64,000 nucleotides of DNA, from the NCBI GenBank assembly GCA_910575245.1, contig CAJTEN010000026.1, forward strand, positions 1 to 64,000, given 5' to 3'. Each line of letters starts with the position of its first letter. The first letter of the stretch is position 1. The notes under the pieces are model-generated. The model ran no database searches, had not been told where the DNA came from, and saw only the letters and a program-made list of their open reading frames with translations. The position numbers were made by a program, and so were the translations under genes. This DNA comes from Clostridia bacterium (GTDB lineage Bacteria > Bacillota > Clostridia > Lachnospirales > Lachnospiraceae). Below, piece after piece: positions 16,702-24,433 of the stretch.

Positions 16702-16910
16702 AAGGCTGAACCAATGTCATTAAGTTAAGCCGGACGCGCCTGACATGATAGGAATCTCCTAAGGACGCGCTTTCGCTCGGTTCCAAACGCAGCGGTACTA
16801 AATTCGTGGAAAACCTCATTAAGTACCGGCGTTTTCCAACGGTCCTAAGGAGAATCCTATCATATCAGACGCTGTGTATAGACTTAACTAAATGACATTG
16901 AAGGCTGAAC
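16702..16910. mobile_element. Miniature inverted-repeat element, full copy 1 (189 bp) with 10-bp direct repeats
   Basis: The element spans 16712-16900. The termini CAATGTCATTAAGTTAAG and its inverted partner match at 17 of 18 positions. The 10-bp AAGGCTGAAC flanks both sides (16702-16711, 16901-16910) as expected of a target-site duplication. Internally, a long imperfect stem (CTGACATGATAGGA.../...TCCTATCATATCAG) encloses smaller stems GGTACT/AGTACC and GGAAAAC/GTTTTCC. It has no coding capacity. Related copies lie at 36806-36994 and 60101-60203. It occupies the argS-tRNA intergenic region, downstream of argS. Confidence 0.85.
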
Positions 16911-17009
16911 TGTTACGATGCCATACGCAGAACCGCTGACGGATAATTCCATTCTGTCTCCGCCTGCAGCCTGAAAAGTCACATTTTAAGCAAACTTCCT
17001 TCCGTATCC

Positions 17010-18791
17010 TTACATCCTGTCCGGCGCTGAGAAACCAAGCAGATCAATACAGGTTTCCAGAATATCTCTGGTTAACATAAGTAGTGCAATCCAGCCTGCC
17101 TTCTTCTGTTCATCTTCTTCCGTCAGAATCTTCGTCTCATGATAGAAACGGTTAAAGGCATTGGCCAGATCATAGATATAAGCGCAGATTCTGTGTGGTG
17201 CGATTTCCTCACAGGCCGCTTCCATCATGGCGTTGAATTTTGCCAGTTCCAGCATCAGGCTCTTCTCAGAATCATTCACAGCCTCTTCAATGACTATATC
17301 AGTCAACTTTCCGCCCTGTTCCACATATTTGCCCAGAATTGACTTGATACGTACGATCGTGTATAGAATATACGGTCCTGTGTCCCCTTCAAAGGAAGTG
17401 AACCTGTCCAAATCAAAAATATAGTCTTTCGAAGCCTGATTGGACAGATCGCCGTATTTAATCGCTGCCAGCCCCACGATCCTGGCGGTCTGATCCGCTT
17501 CCGCCTCGTCTATCTCATAGCCCTTCGTCTCCGCATTCTCCCGGATCTTGCGTGCCATCTCTTCGTTAATCTCACAGATCAGATTTTCCAGACGCATAAC
17601 GCCGCCTTCTCTTGTCTTAAAAGGCTTGCCATCCTTGCCATTCATAGTGCCGAAACCGATGTGGACCAGCTCCGTATCCGTGTTGACCAGTCCGGTCTTT
17701 CTTGCACAGCGGAATACCTGTTCGAAATACAGTTCCTGTCTCTTATCCGTCAGGTAGATCATTTTGTCCGGATGGTACTGTGCCATACGGTCCATAATTG
17801 TTGCCAGATCCGTCGTATTGTAGAGAGAAGCTCCGTCGGACTTTAAGATCATACAGGGAGGCACTTCCCTTGTATCCGTCTCCTCCTTGACGTCCACCAC
17901 GAGCGCACCGTCACTCTCATAAGCATAGCCGCCCTTTTTCATATCTTCTACCATACCGGGAATAATGTCATGTACGTCAGACTCACCCTTCCAGAGATCA
18001 AATTCCACGTTAAGATTCTCATAATTTCTCTTCAAATCTTCTATGGATACCCTCATAATATGATCCCACAAGGCACGATAACCGCGCACACCGCTCTGCA
18101 GTTTGTAGGTGGCCTCCATGGCATCCGCCTTATATGCCTCATCCGTCTTGGATTTTGCGCTGGCCGTTGGATAGATCTCCTCTAATTCCGAGATGGTAAA
18201 GGGAGCCTCCTCAGGATACTCTCCCTCGTAAGCATCGTCAAAATAAACCAGTTTTGGACTGCGTTTCTGCAGTTCCGTGATAATCAGTCCCATCTGCAGG
18301 CCCCAGTCTCCCATGTGGATATCACCGGTCACATCATGTCCCGCATAACGGCAGATTCTCTTAATACTTTCACCGATAATGGCAGACCGCAGATGTCCTA
18401 CATGAAGCGGTTTCGCCACATTTGGGCCACCATAATCAATTATAATCTTCTTCGCCGTCTCCGGCATCTGCAGACCGAATTTCTCACTGTCACGCATGCC
18501 GCGCAGATAGTCCTTCACGAATGTCTCCGATACCTTCATATTCAAAAATCCCGGTGCCACCGCGGATACTTCCGTAAATACCCTGCTGTTCTCAAGCTTT
18601 CCGGCCACATCCTGTGCAATCATAAGCGGCGCCTTGTGATACTTCTTCGCTCCTGCCATGGCGCCGTTGCACTGGTATTCGCACAGATCCGGCCTGTTGG
18701 ACAGTGTCACCCTGCCCAGCCCGGCATCATACCCTGCCGCCCCGAATGCCTGCATCACTTCTTCTGAAATCAAATCCAATATTTTCTGCAT
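17010..18791 (-). CDS. argS: Arginyl-tRNA synthetase
   Basis: Class I synthetase of 593 residues. Visible are the HIGH motif as PLHVGHLRSAIIGES (about 128-142), the catalytic GDIHMGDWGLQMG segment, and the C-terminal DALR anticodon-binding domain (TGPYILYTIVRIKSILGK... NAFNRFYHETKIL). An N-terminal Arg-tRNA-synthetase domain is present. It is monocistronic, with no T-box visible in the 199-bp upstream gap. Confidence 0.96.
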   Translation of the reverse strand: MQKILDLISEEVMQAFGAAGYDAGLGRVTLSNRPDLCEYQCNGAMAGAKKYHKAPLMIAQDVAGKLENSRVFTEVSAVAPGFLNMKVSETFVKDYLRGMRDSEKFGLQMPETAKKIIIDYGGPNVAKPLHVGHLRSAIIGESIKRICRYAGHDVTGDIHMGDWGLQMGLIITELQKRSPKLVYFDDAYEGEYPEEAPFTISELEEIYPTASAKSKTDEAYKADAMEATYKLQSGVRGYRALWDHIMRVSIEDLKRNYENLNVEFDLWKGESDVHDIIPGMVEDMKKGGYAYESDGALVVDVKEETDTREVPPCMILKSDGASLYNTTDLATIMDRMAQYHPDKMIYLTDKRQELYFEQVFRCARKTGLVNTDTELVHIGFGTMNGKDGKPFKTREGGVMRLENLICEINEEMARKIRENAETKGYEIDEAEADQTARIVGLAAIKYGDLSNQASKDYIFDLDRFTSFEGDTGPYILYTIVRIKSILGKYVEQGGKLTDIVIEEAVNDSEKSLMLELAKFNAMMEAACEEIAPHRICAYIYDLANAFNRFYHETKILTEEDEQKKAGWIALLMLTRDILETCIDLLGFSAPDRM

Positions 18792-18936
18792 TGCTTTTCC
18801 ATGCCTTTCTGTATACTTTGTAACAGCCCGGATACCTTTGCCGTTACATGTCCTTCTGTTCTACTATATTACCACAACTTCCGGCTTTCCTGTCACATTT
18901 CTTTTCTTCCTGATACTCCAAATCGTCCCAACTCTG

Positions 18937-18976
18937 TTTTTCTGTGGCTTCCGCCTTGCTCCACTCACAAAAAAAA
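18937..18976. repeat. Short hairpin repeat with conserved loop GCTTCCGC-TTGCTCCACT, copy 1
   Basis: T-rich left arm and A-rich right arm (TTTT-TGTG/CACA-AAAA) around a loop repeated at 36743-36779 with two base changes. It lies just past the queH stop codon. Confidence 0.5.
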
Positions 18977-18990
18977 CGTCTCGCAAACCA

Positions 18991-19668
18991 TTACCGCACG
19001 CTCTCCTGCTGCCTCTGGCTGCGGGAATAGATACAGCCGCAATAATCCTGCCTGTACAGTCCATATTCCTTCGACAGCTCTACAGACCTTTTATACCCGT
19101 TCTTCTTCTTGAAATCTGACGGCAGCCACGAAACTCCGCACTCCTTAGCAAGCTGTTCCCCAATTTCATTCAGCTTCGCGGCATTCTTCAGCGGACTGAT
19201 CGTCAGCGTGGTGGTAAAATAATCATATCCCCCTGCACCTGCACGCTGTGCCGTCTCCCGGAGTCTGAGTGCATAACAGGCGAAACACCTCTCTTTGCCC
19301 TCCGGGCAGCGCTCCAGTCCTCTGGCAATCTCGAAGAAGCGCTGCGGCTCGTAGTCACCCTCCATAACATCAATATAATAGCCATGCTGTGATCCGTCTT
19401 CTCCCCGCACACACAAAGCCTTCTCATTGTATGCGGCAATCAGCTTCTTCTGCTCTGCAGCCCGTTTACGGTACTCTTCCTCCTCAGTGATATTGGGATT
19501 ATAATAAAAAACCGTAATACGGAAATACTTTCGCAGATATTCCAGCACATAGCTGCTGCACGGTGCGCAGCAGCTATGCAGGAAGAGAGTGGGAACTTCT
19601 TTCCCGTCCTCGCCGAGAGCTGTTATGATGTTATCCAGTTCTTTCTGGTAATTCCTGACTGCATTCAT
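18991..19668 (-). CDS. queH: Epoxyqueuosine reductase QueH
   Basis: Reduces epoxyqueuosine to queuosine in tRNA anticodons, and is the non-QueG alternative enzyme (former DUF208). The metal/[4Fe-4S]-binding cysteines are in place: LHSCCAPCSSYV (about residues 31-42), ERCPEGKERCFACYALRLRETA (about 143-164), and the C-terminal YCGCIYSR. At 225 residues it is typical. The gene ends in a Gln/Arg-rich tail. It follows carB by 35 bp on the same strand and could be part of that transcript. Confidence 0.92.
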   Translation of the reverse strand: MNAVRNYQKELDNIITALGEDGKEVPTLFLHSCCAPCSSYVLEYLRKYFRITVFYYNPNITEEEEYRKRAAEQKKLIAAYNEKALCVRGEDGSQHGYYIDVMEGDYEPQRFFEIARGLERCPEGKERCFACYALRLRETAQRAGAGGYDYFTTTLTISPLKNAAKLNEIGEQLAKECGVSWLPSDFKKKNGYKRSVELSKEYGLYRQDYCGCIYSRSQRQQESVR

Positions 19669-19703
19669 TGACTCTCCCTTACCATCCCATATACTTCTGC
19701 CGC

Positions 19704-22700
19704 TTATTTCCCGCGTCTTGCAATCGACGCGATATCGGTCAGCGTCATCTGTGTTTCTTGGGAAGCCGCATTCTCCAGGCTGGTCACCAGCGCCGCCGCC
19801 GTATCCATCGCCGTGATACAGTTCACGCCGGTCTCGATGGCCGTCCTTCGAATCAGGAAACCGTCCCTGTTCTTATCCCGTCCCTGAGTAGGCGTATCGA
19901 TGACCAGGTCGATCTTATGTCCCAGAATCAGATCCATGACGGTCGGTGATTCCTGGCGGATCTTGTTGACCTTCCTTGCCCTGACACCGGCTTCTCTGAG
20001 CGCCGCCGCCGTGCTTCTCGTCGCATAGATGATATATCCCAGCTTCTCGAAACGGCGTGCCACTTCAATCGCTTCTCCCTTATCCGCATCCTTTACGGTA
20101 ATGATCATCTGCTTATGCTTCGGCAGATTCACGCCTGCTCCAAGAAATGCCTTATAAAGCGCCTCGTTGAAAGTCGCCGCTATGCCGAGACACTCTCCGG
20201 TAGATTTCATCTCCGGCCCTAAGCTGATTTCCGCACCGCGGATCTTTTCAAAAGAGAAGACCGGCATCTTAATGGCATAATAATCCGCCGCAGGCTGCAG
20301 TCCCGGCTCATAGCCAAGCTCCTTAATCTTCTTCCCGATGATAACCTCAGTGGCAAGATCCACGATCGGAATGCCTGTCACCTTACTGATGTAAGGCACG
20401 GTACGGGAAGAACGGGGATTCACTTCGATTACATATACTTCATCGCCTACCGAAATAAACTGGATATTGATCAGTCCGATGACGTGCAGCGCCCTGGCCA
20501 GTCTTCTGGAATACTCCGCTATCGTCTCCTTCACCCTCTCGCTGACCGTGGGCGCCGGATAGACGGAAATACTGTCTCCGGAATGGACGCCTGTTCTCTC
20601 GATATGCTCCATAATGCCCGGAATCAGGATATCCGTGCCGTCGCAGACCGCATCAACTTCCAGTTCTTTACCCTGCAGATACTTGTCCACCAGAATCGGG
20701 TGGTCCTGCTCATATCGGTTAATGACCGCCATAAACTCTTCAATCTCCTGGTCGGACAATGCGATCTGCATGCCCTGTCCGCCCAGCACATAGGAAGGAC
20801 GCACCAGCACAGGATAGCCCAGCCTGTTCGCCACGGCCTTGGCATCCTCCGCGGTATATACCGTACCCCCGGCTGCTCTCGGAATCCCGGTTTCCTCCAG
20901 AATCTTGTCAAAAAGCTCTCTGTCCTCGGCAGCGTCCACATCCTCAGCCTTCGTTCCCAAAATGGGCACTCCCATCTTCATCAGGCTCTCTGTCAGCTTG
21001 ATCGCCGTCTGTCCGCCGAACTGCACGACCGCTCCGTCCGGTTTCTCCACATTCACGATATTCTCCACATCCTCCGGTGTCAGCGGCTCGAAATATAGCT
21101 TGTCCGCTATATCGAAATCGGTGCTGACCGTCTCGGGATTGTTATTGATGATGATCGTTTCGTAGCCTTCTTTTGCGAAAGCCCATGTTGCGTGCACGGA
21201 GCAATAGTCAAATTCGATCCCCTGTCCGATCCGGATCGGCCCGGAACCGAGAACCAATACCTTTTTATTCGGATGGGTCTCCTCCACTTCCGTCTCAGAA
21301 CCGAATACGGAATAGTAGTAAGGCGTGCTGGCCTCAAACTCAGCCGCACAGGTATCCACCATCTTGAAGGCCGCCACGATACCGTTATCATAGCGCATCT
21401 GCCTGATTTCCGCTTCTGTCCTGCCGGTCAGTCTGGCAATTACCGTGTCAGGGAACTCAAGCCTCTTGGCCTCCTTCAGCAAATCCACCGTAAGAGGTCC
21501 CTTCTCCAGCGCCGTCTCCATCTCTGTCAGAATCGCAATCTTGTCGATAAACCAGGGATCCACCATGGTGATCCCGTGAATCGTATCATAGTCAACCCCT
21601 TTACGGATTGCTTCCGCAATGATGTAGATTCTCTGGTCATCCACGATCTTCATCCGTTCTTTCAATTCCTCCGGAGTAAGTTCCGAGAAGTCGTAGCTTC
21701 GCAGACAGTCTACGTGCTGTTCCAGGGAACGGATGGCTTTCATCAGCGCTCCCTCGAAGTTATTGCCGATACTCATAACCTCGCCCGTCGCCTTCATCTG
21801 TGTGGTGAGCGTACGTTTCGCCGTAATAAATTTATCGAAAGGAAGCCTGGGAATCTTGACAACACAGTAATCCAGTGCAGGTTCGAAACTGGCGTATGTC
21901 TTGCCGGTAATCGCATTCCTGATCTCATCCAGCGTATAACCCAGCGCGATCTTGGCCGCAACCTTGGCGATCGGATATCCCGTCGCCTTGGATGCCAACG
22001 CGGAGGAGCGGCTCACACGGGGATTCACCTCGATGACACAGTACTCAAAGCTGGTGGGATGCAGGGCAAACTGCACGTTGCATCCGCCGGTAATGCCCAG
22101 CTCATTGATAATATTGAGAGCAGAACTCCGCAGCATCTGATATTCTTTATCCCCCAGCGTCTGGGAAGGCGCCACCACAATACTGTCCCCTGTGTGTACC
22201 CCAACCGGGTCAATGTTTTCCATATTGCAAACGGTGATACAGTTGCCCGCACTGTCCCGCATCACCTCATACTCAATCTCTTTCCAGCCCGCAATACAGC
22301 GCTCTACCAGAACCTGTCCCACTCGGGAGAGCCGCAGCCCGTTCGCCAGAATCTCCTCCAGTTCTATCTGATTATGGGCTATGCCGCCGCCGGAGCCGCC
22401 CAGCGTATAAGCCGGACGAAGCACCACCGGATAGCCGATCTTCCCCGCAAATGCCACACCGTCTTCAATATTCTCCACCACAAGGGAGGGCGCACAGGGC
22501 TCGCCGATCTTCTCCATAGTCTCTTTAAATTCCAGACGGTCTTCCGCCTTCCTGATCGTTCTGGCTGTCGTACCAAGAAGCGTAACGCCGTGGGCTTCCA
22601 GAAATCCGGATTCGTCCAGCTCCATACCCAGATTCAGCCCGGCCTGTCCGCCCATATTCGGAAGCAGGCTGTCCGGCTTCTCCTTGACAATAATCTCTTC

Positions 22701-22922
22701 CAGCACCCTGGCCGTCAAAGGTTCAATATATACTTTATCTGCAATATCCCCGTCGGTCATGATTGTCGCAGGATTTGAGTTCACCAGAATGACTTCCATT
22801 CCCTCTTCCTTCAGGGAACGGCATGCCTGCGTGCCCGCATAGTCAAACTCCGCCGCCTGCCCGATCACAATAGGCCCCGACCCGATCACGAGTACTCTCT
22901 TTACATTTGGATTCTTAGGCAT
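19704..22922 (-). CDS. carB: Carbamoyl-phosphate synthase large subunit
   Basis: Makes carbamoyl phosphate for pyrimidine and arginine synthesis. It has two homologous ATP-grasp halves: first half VLVIGSGPIVIGQAAEFDYAGTQA (about 10-33) with EVNPRVSRSSALASKATGYPIA, and second half VLVLGSGPIRIGQGIEFDYC (about 555-574) with EVNPRSSRTVPYISKVTG. A C-terminal MGS-like allosteric domain begins near residue 930. At 1072 residues it is full length. It lies 100 bp after carA. Confidence 0.97.
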   Translation of the reverse strand: MPKNPNVKRVLVIGSGPIVIGQAAEFDYAGTQACRSLKEEGMEVILVNSNPATIMTDGDIADKVYIEPLTARVLEEIIVKEKPDSLLPNMGGQAGLNLGMELDESGFLEAHGVTLLGTTARTIRKAEDRLEFKETMEKIGEPCAPSLVVENIEDGVAFAGKIGYPVVLRPAYTLGGSGGGIAHNQIELEEILANGLRLSRVGQVLVERCIAGWKEIEYEVMRDSAGNCITVCNMENIDPVGVHTGDSIVVAPSQTLGDKEYQMLRSSALNIINELGITGGCNVQFALHPTSFEYCVIEVNPRVSRSSALASKATGYPIAKVAAKIALGYTLDEIRNAITGKTYASFEPALDYCVVKIPRLPFDKFITAKRTLTTQMKATGEVMSIGNNFEGALMKAIRSLEQHVDCLRSYDFSELTPEELKERMKIVDDQRIYIIAEAIRKGVDYDTIHGITMVDPWFIDKIAILTEMETALEKGPLTVDLLKEAKRLEFPDTVIARLTGRTEAEIRQMRYDNGIVAAFKMVDTCAAEFEASTPYYYSVFGSETEVEETHPNKKVLVLGSGPIRIGQGIEFDYCSVHATWAFAKEGYETIIINNNPETVSTDFDIADKLYFEPLTPEDVENIVNVEKPDGAVVQFGGQTAIKLTESLMKMGVPILGTKAEDVDAAEDRELFDKILEETGIPRAAGGTVYTAEDAKAVANRLGYPVLVRPSYVLGGQGMQIALSDQEIEEFMAVINRYEQDHPILVDKYLQGKELEVDAVCDGTDILIPGIMEHIERTGVHSGDSISVYPAPTVSERVKETIAEYSRRLARALHVIGLINIQFISVGDEVYVIEVNPRSSRTVPYISKVTGIPIVDLATEVIIGKKIKELGYEPGLQPAADYYAIKMPVFSFEKIRGAEISLGPEMKSTGECLGIAATFNEALYKAFLGAGVNLPKHKQMIITVKDADKGEAIEVARRFEKLGYIIYATRSTAAALREAGVRARKVNKIRQESPTVMDLILGHKIDLVIDTPTQGRDKNRDGFLIRRTAIETGVNCITAMDTAAALVTSLENAASQETQMTLTDIASIARRGK

Positions 22923-22974
22923 CTTCTACCTCCATAAACTGTACTTTCTTTAAACCACTACTTTTTGGTGCGTC

Positions 22975-22991
22975 AGCGCAGTAAATGCGCT
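22975..22991. repeat. Small hairpin AGCGCA-GTAAA-TGCGCT between carA and carB
   Basis: A perfect 6-bp stem with the same GCGCA-GTAAR-TGCGC core as at 10444-10468. Its position in the 100-bp carA-carB gap could affect relative expression; this is not testable from sequence alone. Confidence 0.4.
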
Positions 22992-23021
22992 AACCTGGCA
23001 AACCGTTACCTTAACACAACT

Positions 23022-24206
23022 TCATGTCTTACGCATCATGGAAATGAACCGCTCAAATAACTCTCCCGAATCCTGCGGCCCCGGACATGCCTCCGGATGG
23101 AACTGCACTGTAAAGATATTCTTGCCTGTGTAGGAAAGTCCCTCATTGGTACCGTCATTGACATTGATAAATGCAGGTACCGCCACTTTCGGGTCAAGTC
23201 TCTCCATATCCACCACATACCCGTGATTCTGGGAGGAAATGTAGACTCTTCCGGTTTCCAGGTCCTTTACCGGATGATTCCCGCCCCTGTGGCCGTACTT
23301 CATCTTATAAGTATCCGCGCCTGTCGCAAGCGCCATCAGCTGATGGCCCAGGCAGATTGCAAAGATCGTAATATCCGTATCATACAGCTTCTTTATCTCA
23401 TCAATGATCTGTGTACATTCCTTCGGATCGCCAGGCCCGTTGCTCAGCATGATTCCGTCCGGCCTTGCATCAATAATCTCCTGCGCCCTGGTATATGCCG
23501 GATAAACCGTTACCTCACATCCTCTGGCCGCCAGAGATTTCGCTATATTATCCTTAGCTCCAAGATCAAGCAGTGCAACCTTCAGGCCTTTTCCGCTCAG
23601 CGCCCGGACCATACTGGGTTTCTTCTCTCTGATACCTCTTTCATATTCTTCTTTTATAAACTGGGAACTTCCGGAAATCGGACCATTATCTGATAATACC
23701 TGTGCGGCAGACAACGTATATTTCTCCCGGCAGGTTACAGTATCAACCACCTTACCGGTCGTATACGTCTTGAGTTTCGGAAGAATTTCTTCCGGATTAT
23801 AATTCTCATTCGTAGTAATCATACCATTCATGGTACCTTTTTCACGAAGAAGCTTCGTGAGCGCCCTTGTATCTATGCCTGCAATCCCGGGAACACCGTT
23901 CTCCTCAAGGAACTCCTGAATCGGCATGTCACAACGGAAGTTACTCGGCATCCGGCTCAGCTCCCTGACAATAAACCCGTCCGGCCATGCCTTCCGTGAC
24001 TCCAGGTCCTCTTTACAAATACCATAATTACCGATCAGCGGATACGTCATGCAGACTGCCTGTCCGGCATAGGACGGATCCGTCAGCACTTCCAGATATC
24101 CTGCCATCGAAGTGTTAAACACGATCTCGCTGATTATCTCCTTCCGGGCACCGATGTGGATTCCCTCGAAGAGAGTACCGTCTTCCAAAATTAAGAACGC
24201 CTTCAT
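23022..24206 (-). CDS. carA: Carbamoyl-phosphate synthase small (glutaminase) subunit
   Basis: Supplies ammonia from glutamine to CarB. The N-terminal CPSase domain (LILEDGTLFEGIHIG, GYLEVLTDPSYAGQ, GIAGIDTRALTKLLR) is followed by a class I glutamine amidotransferase domain with nucleophile Cys in FAICLGHQLMALATG and the His/Glu pair in VQFHPEACPGP. At 394 residues it is slightly longer than most; an extra segment lies around residues 165-200 between the two domains. The leader from the promoter is only about 40 nt, so no PyrR attenuator is present. Confidence 0.96.
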   Translation of the reverse strand: MKAFLILEDGTLFEGIHIGARKEIISEIVFNTSMAGYLEVLTDPSYAGQAVCMTYPLIGNYGICKEDLESRKAWPDGFIVRELSRMPSNFRCDMPIQEFLEENGVPGIAGIDTRALTKLLREKGTMNGMITTNENYNPEEILPKLKTYTTGKVVDTVTCREKYTLSAAQVLSDNGPISGSSQFIKEEYERGIREKKPSMVRALSGKGLKVALLDLGAKDNIAKSLAARGCEVTVYPAYTRAQEIIDARPDGIMLSNGPGDPKECTQIIDEIKKLYDTDITIFAICLGHQLMALATGADTYKMKYGHRGGNHPVKDLETGRVYISSQNHGYVVDMERLDPKVAVPAFINVNDGTNEGLSYTGKNIFTVQFHPEACPGPQDSGELFERFISMMRKT

Positions 24207-24251
24207 TCTGTCACCTGTTTCCTCTCAAACAATCCTTCACATAATCGCTTC

Positions 24252-24280
24252 ATTATAGCACAGGCACCAGACGCGTTCAA
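24252..24280 (-). promoter_or_regulatory. carAB promoter
   Basis: Minus strand TTGAAC (24275-24280), 17-bp spacer, TATAAT (24252-24257), about 45 bp upstream of carA. Confidence 0.8.
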
Positions 24281-24370
24281 TTATAAAATAATGTTTTTAA
24301 AGCCTGATTTTCCAGCATAATTAACAATTTCTTCTGGCTATCACCGGCAAGCTGGCCGGCTATAAAGAAC

Positions 24371-24392
24371 GGAGCCGGAAATATCCGGCTCC
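24371..24392 (-). terminator. Hairpin terminator after the heptad-repeat lipoprotein gene
   Basis: Perfect GGAGCCGGA/TCCGGCTCC stem about 40 bp past the stop codon, followed on the minus strand by GTTCTTTATA, a weak T-tract. Confidence 0.6.
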
Positions 24393-24433
24393 TCATAAAT
24401 ATGATAATATCTACTCCCTGCAAAGGATTTCTT

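Noticed and set aside
21192..22778. 528-codon open frame on the plus strand opposite carB
   Set aside because: Antisense to fully conserved CarB coding sequence; no ribosome site, and no domain was recognised.
24207..24251. PyrR attenuator ahead of carAB
   Set aside because: The leader from promoter to start codon is only about 40 nt, too short for the PyrR anti-antiterminator arrangement.
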